64,000 nt of DNA from contig MU385772.1 of the NCBI GenBank assembly GCA_022497155.1, forward strand, positions 186,001 through 250,000. Reading direction: 5' to 3'. This DNA is from Whalleya microplaca (Eukaryota > Ascomycota > Sordariomycetes > Xylariales > Xylariaceae). The notes beneath the pieces were generated by a model. That model searched no databases. It was not told the DNA's origin and saw only the letters and a program-made list of their open reading frames with translations. Positions 11,898 to 24,018 of this stretch are shown one piece after another; within the stretch, counting starts at the first letter, position 1, and each line of letters starts with the position of its first letter. The translations under genes and the position numbers were made by a program.

Positions 11898-12252
11898 ACG
11901 ATGAGCGATGATGATATATACAGTGTGTCGGGAATGACTACGATAATACCAGGGTTTTAGATGGTTTAAGATGACTTTGGAAGCTTATAGTCTTATAGCT
12001 CTTTATACGACGTCTATTTTTCTAGCAGGAATAACTACTGTATACCGTAGTATCCTCCAGAGGCATGACCTGCCTTTTACTGTCCTTATGAGGTGACCAA
12101 GAAACTGTATCACTGATTTCGTACAAAATAAACAAAGTGAGGGACAAGCATGTAATATGCTCATTTTTGGGTGAGTCCTTCAGGGTGACAACTGAAAGAA
12201 AGCATCAACCCATATTCCTCTCGAGAGGAGTCTTACAGCCAAGAGACAGCAT
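11898..12252. other. Convergent 3' intergenic spacer
   Basis: 355 bp between two tail-to-tail genes, presumably holding both 3' UTRs. Nothing else was recognised. Confidence 0.6.
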
Positions 12253-13408
12253 TTAGTACACTTGGACAGTCTCCTTCAGACCAGTCGCCGCTACAATGGG
12301 GCTAGGCGCCGACTTCGGTGCAGCGGCCTCAGCGGCCTCGTCACCCTCCTTCATGCCGCCCAGAATCATGGAGCTCGGGGCGAGAGCCTGGACCTCGGGC
12401 GGGCTCGTGAAAGCGAAGAACTTCTCGTCGTGCCACTGGCCGGCGGTGATGTAGCGGCCCTCGCTGTCGGTGAACATGGTCTCGTCCTCGGCGCGCAGGA
12501 AGTAGGCGATGGAGTAGCGGTGCTCGGTGGGGTCGAGCGGGATGACGCGGTGGATGCACGACTGCATGGTGTGGCCGCTGGCGAAGCGCAGCGAGTCGCC
12601 GACGTTGACGACGGCGCAGCCCTCCTTGGGCGCCACGAACCCGAACTCCTTGGCGCCTGGCGGGCGCACCTGCAGGCCCCACTGCTCGCTGAACAGCAGC
12701 GTCAGCGAGCTGATGTCCGTGTGCTTCTGGTGTCCGATGTTCTTGTCCGTTGGCTCTGACGGGATGTAGTGCATCATGGCCAGCGTGCTGGTCGACGGCC
12801 GGTCGTTGCGGTGCGAGTTCTCGAAGCGCGCCGCGCCTGTGAGGCCCATTCCTGTTGAGAGTGCCGACAGGATCGTCTTAGTCACGATGTTGCAGCCGGC
12901 AATGGCGTTCTCCAGGGTCTTGAGGTCGGTCTTCTTCTTCATGACTTGGGGCAGGTGCGGGTCGAGCCTCTGGATCTCGTCTCGGGATACCTTAACCATC
13001 TCGTATCCATCCTTGGTGTTCTCAAGGACACCAGTGCGTGAGCCTATTGGCTCATAGCTGTTTGCCTCTATGAGCATATAAACACTCCTAGACTAAGGGT
13101 AAATTTTCTAGTACTCACCCGAGATGGGGAGAGATGAGTCCAAACTCGTTCTTGGCCTCAAGGGGAGACGCGAAGAACTCGTACATGAGCTTGAGAGTCT
13201 CCTGTTGGTCCTCGAGCAGCCTGCGGCCGTCAATGCCCGCCATGTCTAGGTAGAAGTATCCCTCGGCCTGGCAGCAACGAAGAACCCTTTCGACTTCGGC
13301 TGGTTCCTGGGAGAGTAACCTTCCAAAATCGATCGTCTCCATGTCGTAGACCGGGATCTTCTTCCCGTTCCACTCCACGGTCTGAGGAACTTCGGTTGAG
13401 ATGGCCAT
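12253..13408 (-). CDS. 2-oxoglutarate/Fe(II)-dependent dioxygenase (isopenicillin N synthase-like), two exons
   Basis: A non-heme iron oxygenase of the DIOX_N/2OG-FeII_Oxy type, used in oxidative tailoring or catabolism. Exons are 13408-13119 and 13057-12253 (61-bp intron), giving 364 residues. The acceptor after GCAAACAG was chosen because it yields HLGYEPIGSRTGVLEN; an acceptor 30 bases earlier would leave a 31-nt intron, too short for fungi. The iron triad is visible as H209-x-D211 (QKHTDISSLTLL) and H266 (SCIHRVIP), and the 2OG-binding R277-x-S279 follows (HRYSIAYF). An N-terminal DIOX_N segment starts at IPVYDMETIDFG. The Ala/Pro-rich C-terminal tail is not conserved. The substrate is unknown. 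Confidence 0.88.
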
Positions 13409-13515
13409 AGTGCTGATTGTAAGGATACGATCTATCGTAGAGTACTGAAAGTTATCGGAGTTGATGCGAAACCAGAACAGCTCTTGATAGTCAGGTAGTT
13501 CTGAGCTTCAGCTAC

Positions 13516-13521
13516 TTTATA
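13516..13521 (-). promoter_or_regulatory. TATA-like box of the dioxygenase gene
   Basis: Reads TATAAA on the minus strand, about 108 bases before the ATG at 13408, a normal distance for a fungal promoter. This is motif evidence only. Confidence 0.4.
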
Positions 13522-16500
13522 GGCCGTACCATCGGAACGACACCTTCCATAATCGTGGGGAACCCCAATCAAAAATCCCCCTCACGCTACATCCATTTAT
13601 ACACCTGCATCTTAATTGTCACATATGCCCCTTTCCTAGGTACATTTTGTTATCTGGCTGATCTTGCACGTTGTCTGGATGCAACGCTAACACCACCTCT
13701 TGGCACCTTATCCTTACCTAAAGGAGCACAATCCTCATCATCTTCAACTTCAGCCGGAAGACATATAGCTGGACCGCTAACCAGGTTCCAGGACTCACCC
13801 CTCACCGTGCTTTGCTATATCTTGATGTGCTACTCGAAAATGCCGATGCAAGGAAGCTTGCGTAAACAATACGCCCAGTCGGACTTCTACAGATGCCCTT
13901 TATCGGACACTCCGCCAAGGCCGGCAGATATCTCAAGTGAGCATTTATGATTCGAGAAGTACTGCCTATACCGGTTGTGCATTGACGTGTAATCTTTTAC
14001 TCTCATCGACTCCGCACGAATTGGATAGCTTCATTGGCGTTGCTGCCGAGGTTTGTGATACACCCACGAAAGCAAGGGGTATCACGGCACGACGTGCTTG
14101 TCCCCCCCTCTTTGCGGCATGGTTATACATGAGGGGGGATAAATGATAGAAGCCTATTGAGCCATTGGAGCTATCCATTAATCTCAGGAGGGGAAGTCGG
14201 AGAAAAAAGAAAGGTCTGAGATGCAATCAGCGCGCTGTCACGTCGTACCTTACCGTGCTCTTTCACATGTGTCACCTGTTGTGAAACCGTTGACTAATAT
14301 GAGTCTTCGATTCTGATATGTCTTCGGGCCGTTGGTACTTGGCTAGTATGCGTCTGAACGCGATATACAAAGCCGGCAAGGGGATGGATAGGAATCCAAT
14401 CCTGAGACCCCTTCGGCGTCGGCCGTATAATCTAGTCTATATAATTATTAATGAGGTAGCTCGTCTTAGGACATGTTTGTCCGATTCAGTTCAAGCCTGT
14501 GAATTTCTCTCAATTCGTATTATAAACCCGGTCGTACTGTAAATCGGCATATTGAATCATGGTGAATACCTACATCTTTGCCGTTGCTCCAAAGTCTACG
14601 TAATGTTCATCCTTATGAGCGAGGACATGTGTTTACACACAAATCTCAGTTTCGTGTCGAAAAATAATGCACTTCATAGTAGCCCACCCCATGATTTAAT
14701 ATGGAAGTTCATTTTCATTAGTAAATGTATATAACTATTCATAATAGAGGAGTATCTATCCACAGGGGAGTCTTTACGTGAAAAGATGTCTTAATAGTTG
14801 TTGAAATCACCAAATCATCCATCAGATGATGTACTTGGAGTCACCAACTTGCAAATGATAGAGCGAGGATCACGCTCACAGCCAAAAAATTAACACCTAC
14901 AGTAAAAGAGAAGTTATACAAATTTCCAGAGATTCTTCTTAGTCGAGTAGTAATAACCAGAGTAACCATGGGGTTAATTGGTTGATTCCGTCTTTAGACA
15001 GAACAGTAGTGATATAGTAAGAGGTTCATTGCGCATCACTGATGTCAGAGCTCTGCAGAATTCACCACAGAAATACAGAGTGCCCTCTTAAATGGAAGTA
15101 TCGTTGTTGCCACTTAGCTGGCGTGTTTCTACAAGTATCATGTGAGATATACTAGAAAGAGGATGATAGTTCGCTATCATCATATTTGTGACCGCTTCGG
15201 AAAACAGTAATTTTACACTAGTCAGACAATACGAAAACCAACCCTTTCAACCGTATGCTAGCCAAATAAGCCCAAATAGCAGTATAGGATATGTGTCTTC
15301 GTGTCAAAGCAAGATGATAGAGACAGTTCATGGCGTATAGAAGCCAACTCGATTGTAGCTTAACGTTAGGTATCGTGCATCCATTTAATACATGTCAAGC
15401 TTTGTGGATGTGTTTTAATATATGCTATTTGAGCAGATAAACTAGCTAGAATATTGCTACAGCTTTGTGTATTAAATACTGCTGTTAAAATGTTCGATTA
15501 GAATCTTGGGTCACTTCAGTCCATATAGTGTTAGATGAATGCTTCCAATACATTGGCACTCGTGTCAAGACTTTGCTCAAGAAATATCTGTCTTTAATAA
15601 TGACCTAGCGAACTCTCTGAGTGGTTAATATGAATAGCGTAAACAAGAAGAAAGAAAGACAAATAAAAGATGATCGCCTTGTATAAGCGGATCAAAATCG
15701 GCAAGACCCTTTACTTCCTCTACGTAGCGTTTGATGCAAATAGCCACGGACATAATACTTGGTAGCTTTATAGACCCTATACGGAAAATCCGAGTGTTTT
15801 GTTCTGTATACTTCCAGTCATAATAGAGTCTAGAAATATTTGTTTCGCCCAGATTGTATTTAAACATTGTTACCTACATAATCTTACGATGTAATGACTC
15901 TAGAAGGTGTAATATTCTCGAATAAGGCACATTCCTATGTGAAATACAATCAATCAGTTATTTACTTTCGAAGCAGTTCTGGACTGTCTACGGATTGAAA
16001 AAGCCGGAAATTGAAGCACTAGCCGCGCGTGTCGCCAATGATCTGCGGGCGCCTTATGAGTTTGTTGGGTCTAATATGCCTTGCCTTTCGAGGTTGGTTA
16101 TGACAGGAGACTTCTTGTTGAACAGACATTGCAGACTTGCTTCACTCGCCATGATTGGAGTTCTTGATTTGAGAAACATTGGTTGGGTCCAAAAGAGGCC
16201 CCTAGCTTTAAGATGAGCCACCACACTTCATAAAGCGACAGCACCGGAGGCTCCTTGCGACCCCTTTCTTCGCTAAGTTCCTTGTACACGGTAGTAATCA
16301 CATCGAGTCTTTGCATTGATGGCTAACGCCACCTCCCACTTCCAGGCTTTCAGAGCTTCCCTGAGCTTGGTCCCGACCTAATCTAGTTGTTCCCTCATTA
16401 TCCCAGCTCCTCAGGGTGTTGGCCCGACGCCACTGTTTCCGTGGCCGTATCAACGAGATCCTTGCTCTTGTCTACGAGCTTCTGCTGGACAAAGTGGGTC

Positions 16501-16924
16501 ATGAGTGTGGTGCCGACTCTCTGGTTTTCTGAAGGCTCCTTGCCTGGTATACCTTCTCTTTCATGATTTTACAAGACCCGACGTTACCATGAGCTGCCCC
16601 TCTCGGTACAAGTTGACCTTGAAATCTACCTGCTCCAGCGGTTTATGGTGAGAATAACGTTCTCATATGCGCTGGTTCCGACTAGCTACGCTGTGATAGT
16701 GTCTTACCTACTGCTGCAGGTCGTGTAATACAAGGACGTAAAGCGTTACAGCTAAACTCGGTCTACTACATTTGAAAGACCGACCGATCTCATCAGTCAA
16801 GTTTGACTCGTGAAAGATTGGCTGACACCAAAGAGGGCTGAACGCTGTTGTACAGCTTCATATCAGCTACACAATTCCGCCAGAATCATGAGAATACTTA
16901 TCATGTACCTTGAGGATATGGGAA

Positions 16925-16932
16925 TATAAATA
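16925..16932 (+). promoter_or_regulatory. TATA-like box of the small secreted protein gene
   Basis: TATAAATA lies 98 bp before the ATG at 17030. A second A/T run (TATATATTTA) lies much closer to the ATG and is probably leader sequence. Confidence 0.4.
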
Positions 16933-17029
16933 CTTTGTCAAGTCTCCTCTATCCTCCTTCAACTCAACATCTGCTTGCACACATTTAGCCGTCATCAGAC
17001 TACATTCCAATTCTCTATATATTTACGCC

Positions 17030-17359
17030 ATGATATCGTTCGGTCTCTTCGGCACTCTAGTCACCGCCGTATTGATTTCTGCGACACAGGCAACCTGGTG
17101 TCAATTCTTTTACGACGACGCTTGTTCGAATAACGCCAATAGCGACGTCAGCTTCGACTGTGGTAACAATAACGTCTTTGGAAGCGGTGGAGGTTTCGTC
17201 AAGTGTCATTCCACTCGAGGAAATAGCCAATCGTGCTTGGTCCGTCGATGCGATAACGAGTCCTGTGAAAGTGGTACAGATATTACTGTTAATTCAGATC
17301 AGTCCTGTATCAACATGGTGGGTGCAGGGCCGTACTATCAACTATACTTACTCTCTTAA
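17030..17359 (+). CDS. Small secreted cysteine-rich protein, candidate effector
   Basis: 109 residues. It starts with a hydrophobic signal peptide (MISFGLFGTLVTAVLISATQA), probably cut before TWC. The mature part is short, Asn/Ser/Gly-rich and has eight cysteines (residues 24, 32, 44, 59, 69, 74, 79, 93), consistent with four disulfides and an extracellular fold. No catalytic motif is visible. An alternative 43-bp intron (17318-17360) would replace the C-terminus after INM with EDLTCKILETSTY, ending at 17402; that adds a ninth cysteine, so the unspliced form is preferred. It lies in gene-poor sequence near a NACHT-ankyrin gene, a typical place for fungal effectors, antifungal proteins or killer-like proteins. 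Function is unknown. Confidence 0.68.
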   Translation: MISFGLFGTLVTAVLISATQATWCQFFYDDACSNNANSDVSFDCGNNNVFGSGGGFVKCHSTRGNSQSCLVRRCDNESCESGTDITVNSDQSCINMVGAGPYYQLYLLS

Positions 17360-19280
17360 GGAAGATCTCACGTGTAAGATTCTTGAAACAAGTACGTATT
17401 AACCAAAGCTAATTAAATTATAATAGTTAATAGCGTGCCTAGTTTACCTATATACCCAAGTTTCCTTGGGTTTATTCTTGTATTTGGTTGTTAATATGTG
17501 AATGGTTTGTCGCTTATAGAAAAGCTTTGTTGATTATGCTTGATTATTAAGTATGAAAAGTCCAAATACAAGGTGTGGATTTCCCATCCTTGACTGCCAC
17601 TTGTTGCGTAGCCATTCCTTACTCTTGTGATGCGATGAGCGACCCAGACTCCTTGATGGGTTTCTTGATATCGCCGTTCGGCCCTCGTTGAAGCAAGTTA
17701 TTGGTCGCCTCTAGAAGATAGAAGCCCCGAATGTATTAACATCGCCAAGCGTATTCCGACCCTCTTGCCACTCTGAAGAGCCAAATAGCAGTTTGATAGT
17801 TTCCTAGTTAAGAAGAAGAAACAAAGATGTCGCATCGACAAAGTCAGATCATCGCCCGATATTTCCGCCGCAACGCGCCGTTGCGTACTTGACAAAGGTA
17901 ATTTCTTGTACAATCCATCGTAGTGAGAAGCATCGGCCCCTCATTAACTCAGCCAGCGCGTACCATTTCTTGGCCTTCTTCTTGTCGTGTGCAAGGCGGT
18001 CCAGTATTGCTACATCCATTGTGGATGGAATGGACTCCATGGCCTCATCGCTACGCCCTTCGTCGTCGCTCTAGCGAAGCGAGATACATACGACGCTTGT
18101 GCTCCTGTAAATGCGGACAATATTAGCCAGTCTCTTTGTCCTCTCCATCGAATTGTCTTGGTTCATGCATGCGAAGCCGGCTCAGAGAGCTATCGATTGA
18201 GTGTCGAGTCCGTAACTTTGGGGACGGAGGAGAGCGCGGAAGATGTTGTCGCTGATTCTAACTGGAGTGGTTTTTCTCATTGCGGAGCTCCACTCGCTTA
18301 AGCCTGATAAGCTTCATTCATCGTAATTAGGAGGGATGAAGTAGATCCGCCCGTTGTGCACATCTTCTCTGTCCCAGAAATATGGCAGCGTCGCGTAATT
18401 GGACTGATTAGTCCCTTTCCCTGTGATAGGTCAGGTCTCAACCTACAGATTAAGGGGACCCTAAGCCCCCCCTCTTCGAATTGATTATAATCAAATGAAT
18501 ATCCTCTTGAGAACTGGCCGTTGCTTAGATGGGTCATCGAGTTACTGTGGTCTAGTCCTTTTATCAAGCATCGCGATATTGTCCGCTTCCCCTACTTCAA
18601 AGTCTAGTGTCTCATTCTCGAAATTTCTCAATGGGTTCTCCCCCCTTTCCTTCCCTTGCGGTGCTTCCGGCTCTAGTTCATTTCCGATTTTGGTATCCGA
18701 ACTATCGTCTACTGCTAGTGTATCACCTCACCTTTTTCGATTGTCTACTTCATAGCTGGACAAGGGCAGTTTGGTAGGCAAGACTGAGGCAGATGGCGAA
18801 CCACCTACAAAAGCGAACCACCTGCTAGAAGCTTCCAAGTTTCCAGGTCCTTCTCATGCAACCCTGACCTCATACTGCAATTCTAATTGGCAGCAATTGT
18901 GACCACCAATCGACGATTGGCGTGCTGGCTACGAGCCCTGCAACAGGCAGTGCCACAGGTTGCCTAGAATTTCGTGTCGAATACGACAGGTACCCCCGCA
19001 TTCCCTCGACTCTGCGATCTCATAACAAGCACCATGCTTCGCTCGGGATTCGTGATCTTTTCCAGTCAGTGATAGCCCCGTGACCAAGCAGACCGGCTTC
19101 AAAGCGGCTACAACGTCGCGGCAAAAGAAGCCACTCAAGCGAGACTTCCTCTGTTTGTGTCTCCCGTTAACGTATTAGGGACTAAACACTCTATGTAGTA
19201 CAGATCCAATTTACACACCGCTCCAATTTATACTATTTAGGCTTTTGGTTCGTCTTTGATCTCACACGCGGCTCATCAGC
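17360..19280. other. Intergenic region before the NACHT-ankyrin gene
   Basis: 1.9 kb with no supported gene. A minus-strand frame at 18040-17849 has a protein-like start (MESIPSTMDVAILDRLAHDK) but ends quickly, has no supported upstream exon and is not recognised; it may be a relic. Confidence 0.45.
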
Positions 19281-22200
19281 ATGACAGATCCGTTCAGCAC
19301 AGCGGCAAGCATTATCACCGTCCTCCAGTTGTGCGCCTCAATTGCTGGGTGCATCAACACGGCCACCGGCGCCAGAAAGGAGCGGGAACGCCTTCTCGGA
19401 GAGATTCGGGCATGTGAACAGATCATCTGCAAGCTAAAGAATCATGCCGACGGCTCCGAAGAGGACACGGCATGGTTGGAGACAGTCAAAGCCCTCGAGG
19501 CTCCCGACGCCCCGCTTGGTCGATTGCGGATTGCTCTGAGTACCGTCGAATCCAAGTTACGCCCCAAGGAGGGTATCCAGAAGACGCTCGCTAGCCTAAA
19601 ATGGCCGTTTAGCGAGAAAGAGGTCGAGAAGATGTTCGCGGCAATCGAACGTGAAAAGGCACTACTGGAGCTTGCTCTACAGAATAATTCCCGGAAGCTA
19701 ATCCAGGAGATCAAAAGGACTACCACCAAGAATAATACGACGCTCAAAGACTTGATCGAGGCAATTCGCAGCCATTCGAGCCAGACCCATGGCGAGCTCC
19801 TGGAGTTGAAGTACGGCATAGATAATATTCACAACGAACAGAATCAAGACAAAGCCGCTCGCAGCCGCGAGAACATTATTAAGTGGCTCACTCGGGTCGA
19901 CTACGCCGCTCAGCAGAGTGACTACATCGCGCGGCGTCAAGCGGGAACCGGCCAGTGGCTTCTGGACTCGGTGGAGTTCACTACTTGGGTCGAGTCGTCA
20001 AAGAAAACGCTGTTCTGTCCCGGAATACCCGGCTCCGGAAAGACTATTCTCACCTCAATCGTGATCGACAATCTAATGACACGGTTTAGTGGCAATGATA
20101 CCATCGGTGTTGCATATCTCTATTGCAACTACAAGCAGCACAGTGATCAAACGGCTAAATACCTACTTACGGATCTCCTCAAACAGTTAACGCACCGCCG
20201 GCTATCACTCCCGGATTGCGTGAAGAGTCTCTATTCCAAATACGAGGAACAAGGAAAAGTTGCTCCATCATTTGACGACATATCCAAAACACTCCAGTCG
20301 GTTTGCCGGCTATATACCAAGGTGTTCGTTGCCGTGGATGCGATCGACGAATGCCAGAAATCCGACGGCCACCGATCAACTCTCCTGAAGGAAATCTTTG
20401 CTCTCCAGGCCCAAAACGATGTCAATATCTTTGCCACCTCGAGAAAAATCGATGAAATCGCCCAGATGTTCGTGAACAGCCAGTCACATGAAATCCGCGC
20501 TCAGCCCGAAGACGTGCGGAGGTATGTGGAGGGCCGCATTTCACAACTGCCATCTTTCGTGCAACGGAAACCAGACCTTCAAGAGGACATCAAGAACGAA
20601 ATCGTGAAGGCTGTGGATGGCATGTATGCTTCTTCCTTTTCTAAATGATCTTCCACGTGTTGACATCCCTGCACAGGTTTCTGTTAGCCCAACTTCACCT
20701 TGACTCATTGGTTGGCATAAGATCACCCAAGGCTGTTCGTGCTGCTCTGGCAAAGCTGCCATCTGGTACATTCGAGACATACGATGAGGCACTGAAGCGA
20801 ATCGATGCGCAGGTCGTTGATCAAGTGGAGCTGGCCAAGCAAACCCTCTCGTGGATTGTTTGCGCGCACCGGCCACTCACCACGACAGAGCTCCGACACG
20901 CGCTTGCAGTCGAGATTGGCGAGCCTGAACTCGACGACGAGAACATGTCGGAGATCGACGATATCATCTCTGTGTGTGCCGGAATGGTTACCGTAGATAT
21001 TGAGAGCGACATTGTCAGGCTGGTTCATTACACAGCGCAAACTTTCTTCGCAAGCAGGCAGAAGGAATGGCTTCCCCATGCCCAAACCGACATCACCCGC
21101 ACCTGTGTCGCATACCTCTCGTTCGATGTCTTTGAGGCCGGATTCAGCAATTCAGACGAAGAATTCGAGGAACGGTTGCGGTCCAATCCTCTATACGACT
21201 ATGCAGCACATAACTGGGGACACCATGCTCGTATAGCTGTCACAGAGGCCGGCCATGCTATAAACCCAAAACTGCCGGGACCTGGACAGGCACGAAACTT
21301 CGAAAACCCTGACGCTACGCAGCAGATCATCCTCACGCTCTTCAGCAATAGCAACAAACTATTCGCGTCCAACCAGACGCTGTTTGCGAGAAAGTGGAAC
21401 GGGAGACGATATTACACAGAAGTACCAACGCGCTTTACGCCCATACATACGGCTAGTTATTTTGGCCTAGAGGATATAGTGGTCAGTTTGCTTCAGCAAA
21501 ACCTCGATCCAAATGCGCGGGATAGTTATGGCCGAACACCGCTATGGGTGGCAGCGCAAAACGGACACGGCATGGTTGTGGAGACCTTATTACGGACGGT
21601 AGGTGTCGAGCCCGACTCGAAGGATTTAACATTTGGCGCGACCCCGCTATTTAAGGCTGCTGAAGCTGGATATTATAAGATTGTGGAGCTACTTTTGGCT
21701 CAGGAAAGCGTCGATCCGATATCGAAGGATAAATACGGCCAGACGCCGCTACTGGTTGCTGCTGGAGCTGGACATTATGAAATTGTGGAGCTATTTCTGG
21801 CCAAGGGAGTCGATCCGATATCGAAAGATAAATTCGGTAAGACGCCGCTATATGCTGCTGTTGAAGATGGATATTATAATATCGTAAAGCTACTTTTAGC
21901 TAAGGGAATCGATCCAGACTCCAAAAATAAAGACGGCGAGACGCCGCTATACGTCGCCGCCGGAACCGGTTATTACGAGATCGTAAAGCTACTTTTGGCC
22001 GAGGGTGTTAATCCAAACTCGAAAGATAAAGACGGCCAAACGCCGCTATATATTGCTGCTGAAGCTGGTTGTTACGAGATCGTAAAGCTACTTTTGGCTA
22101 GGGGAGTCGACCCAGACTCGAAAAATAAAGACGGCCAAACGCCGCTATATATTGCTGCTGAAACTGGTCATTACGAAATCGTAAAGCAACTTCTGGCTAA

Positions 22201-23239
22201 GGGAGCCGATCCGGAATCGAAAGATGAATACGGCCAGACGCCGTTACATATTGCTACTGAAAAGGGATATTACAAGATCGTAAAGCTACTTTTGGCCAAG
22301 GGAGTCGATCCGATATCGAAGGATGAATACGGCCTGACGCCGTTACATCTTACTGCTAGAGCTGGACATTATAAAATCGTGAAGCTACTTCTGGCTCAGG
22401 AAAGCGTCGATCCGATATCGAAAGATAAATTTGGCAAGACGCCGCTATATAGTGCTGCTAAAGCTGGGCATTATAAGATCGTAAAGCTACTTTTAGCTAA
22501 GGGAGTCGATTTAGACTCCAAAAATAAAGACGGCCAAACGCCGCTATACGTCGCCGCCGAAACCGGTCATTACGAGATCGTAAAGCTACTTTTAGCCGAG
22601 GGTGTCAATCCAAACTCGAAAGATAAAGACGGCCGGACGCCGCTATCTGTTGCTGCCAGAGGGAGTCACTACCAGGCTATGGAGCTACTTCTAGCCAAAG
22701 AAGGCGTGGATCCGGACTCGAAAGATGTAAACGACCGAACGCCGCTCTCATGGGCCGCAGGGTCAGGGTCTACGTTTGGTAATTATAGCGTTATGTGTAG
22801 TCGTAGTAGGGTGATATCAGGTTTGCTGGCCCAGGACCATGTCAATGCAGACTCGAAAGACAAGGACGGCAGGACTCCACTCTCATATGCTGCTGCCGTC
22901 CGTGGTTCGCATGAGGCGGTTAGTGTGCGGGTACTATTGCAGGTGGCAAGGGAGAGAGTCGACGTCAATTCCCAGGACAGTAACGGTCGGACACCGTTGT
23001 GGTACGCGGCGCAGTCGGGCAATGTGGAAAGCGTCAAGGTGCTGATCGCAGCCGACGGTATAAACCTTAACTCCACGGATAACGATGGCCAGACGGCGCT
23101 AACTGTGGCTATCGAAGAGAGGGACAACCCGGTAAAGGACGAATGGAGATTTTGGCCTAGAGACCTCCGGCGACAGAAAGAACTCCTGGAAAAATACAAC
23201 GAAGTGGTGCAGGTGCTCAGCTCTGCAATGATGACATGA
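19281..23239 (+). CDS. NACHT-ankyrin STAND protein (fungal NLR-like), two exons
   Basis: A signal-transducing NTPase of the type that fungi use for non-self recognition and heterokaryon incompatibility. Exons are 19281-20623 and 20677-23239, giving 1,301 residues; the join gives KAVDGMFLLAQLHLDSL. Layout: N-terminal STAND-associated helical domain beginning MTDPFSTAASIITVLQLC (residues 1-~190); NACHT with P-loop GIPGSGKT (248-255), Walker B-like FVAVDAIDEC (349-358) and sensor-like FATSR (about 384-388); a helical segment containing YDEALKRID and LTTTELRHALAVE; then about 17 ankyrin repeats from FTPIHTASYFG to the C-terminus. Repeats 3-13 are nearly identical, so the array may change length between strains. 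The N-terminal effector domain class is uncertain. Confidence 0.9.
21430..23100 (+). repeat. In-frame tandem array of ~99-bp ankyrin repeat units
   Basis: About 17 ankyrin units follow one another. Units 3-12 share the pattern TPLYxAAxxGxYxIVKLLLAKGVDPxSKDKxG with few changes and long stretches of identical DNA. Some units carry an extra residue (QESVDP in units 3 and 10). Differences concentrate in the residues after TPL and around the GHY/GYY turn, the surface normally used for ligand contact. The last four units are diverged, with insertions. Confidence 0.9.
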
Positions 23240-23748
23240 GATTGACTCGCAGCCTTACAAAGCGTGCTCTCTCATTCGGTGGGTCAATTACTCCTCGCAG
23301 TCGTGCCTTCTTTCTGCCACCGTACGCGGGTTCCTTGTTCGGTGTTTCCAGGCGGCGGGCGTTTCCCCCTTCCCCCTTAGACGAGCTCCACTCGAGTTAC
23401 AGGTGCGGGATGCCCTGTCCAATATGTCAGCATAGGAGTATCAAGTGCTGGTCTTGATAGTTTGGTGCCCTTTTGAGAGGTGGTACGGCAAGGGCCGCTC
23501 ACGGGTGTTAACATGCTTCTCTTCACTTAAGATCGCGGAGCGGCCTCGGTGATGGTTTATGCGGCATGTATATGGCGATACAAGGCAGACATGAACGTAA
23601 AGGGATGGAAAGGACTTTTCTATCGTTTATATATATAGAGGATAGACAGAGGATGCGTACCCGACCTCCGAGGCTAGTCAAGTACGTACGTAGCCCTGTC
23701 ATAATATCCAGCGAGTATACTATCGAATAGCTTGTAACAACGTATAAC

Positions 23749-24018
23749 TTATCCTAAGAGTACCACGCTTTTCTGTATCACCTTGAACTGTATATCATTG
23801 AAAATAATATGCCTTCCATCCAAGCTATTCAGGACCAACTTAACCATATCGAGCACGTCATTGTCCGCGTTGACCCTATCGACTTGGGCAATATCTGGGA
23901 GAGCCTCTGGGCCCGGGTCCGCGTCCAAAACATATAAGCTTCTATAGAGTGCATGGACCCGGAATAAGGAACTCCCAAATTCCCTACGCGCTTGTTTCCA
24001 TTTTTTGTAATGGTAACG
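23749..24018 (-). pseudogene. Stop-free coding relic of unknown family
   Basis: A 90-codon open frame on the minus strand, ending at a TAA (23751-23749) and preceded in frame by another stop. It reads like real protein (FRVHALYRSLYVLDADPG, then IAQVDRVNADNDVLDMVKLV) yet has no usable start codon. It may be the last exon or a fragment of a lost gene next to the NACHT-ankyrin locus. I do not recognise the family. Confidence 0.3.

Larger units (their letters stand above)
13409..17029. other. Long gene-poor stretch with possible coding relics
   Basis: 3.6 kb without a supported gene, increasingly A/T-rich from 14.4 to 16.0 kb. Between about 15995 and 16660 there are protein-like pieces in conflicting orientations: plus-strand RVANDLRAPYEFVGSNMP and, on the minus strand, VDFKVNLYREGQLMV and THFVQQKLVDKSKDLVDT. 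They are interrupted by stops and frame changes. They look like remains of one or two dead genes of unrecognised family. Confidence 0.4.

Noticed and set aside
12262..12759. Plus-strand 165-codon frame opposite the dioxygenase
   Set aside because: Antisense shadow. The minus strand carries the iron and 2OG binding residues.
13088..13118. 31-nt intron in the dioxygenase gene
   Set aside because: Too short for a fungal intron; the acceptor 30 bases further on gives a normal 61-nt intron and the family sequence GYEPIGSRTGV.
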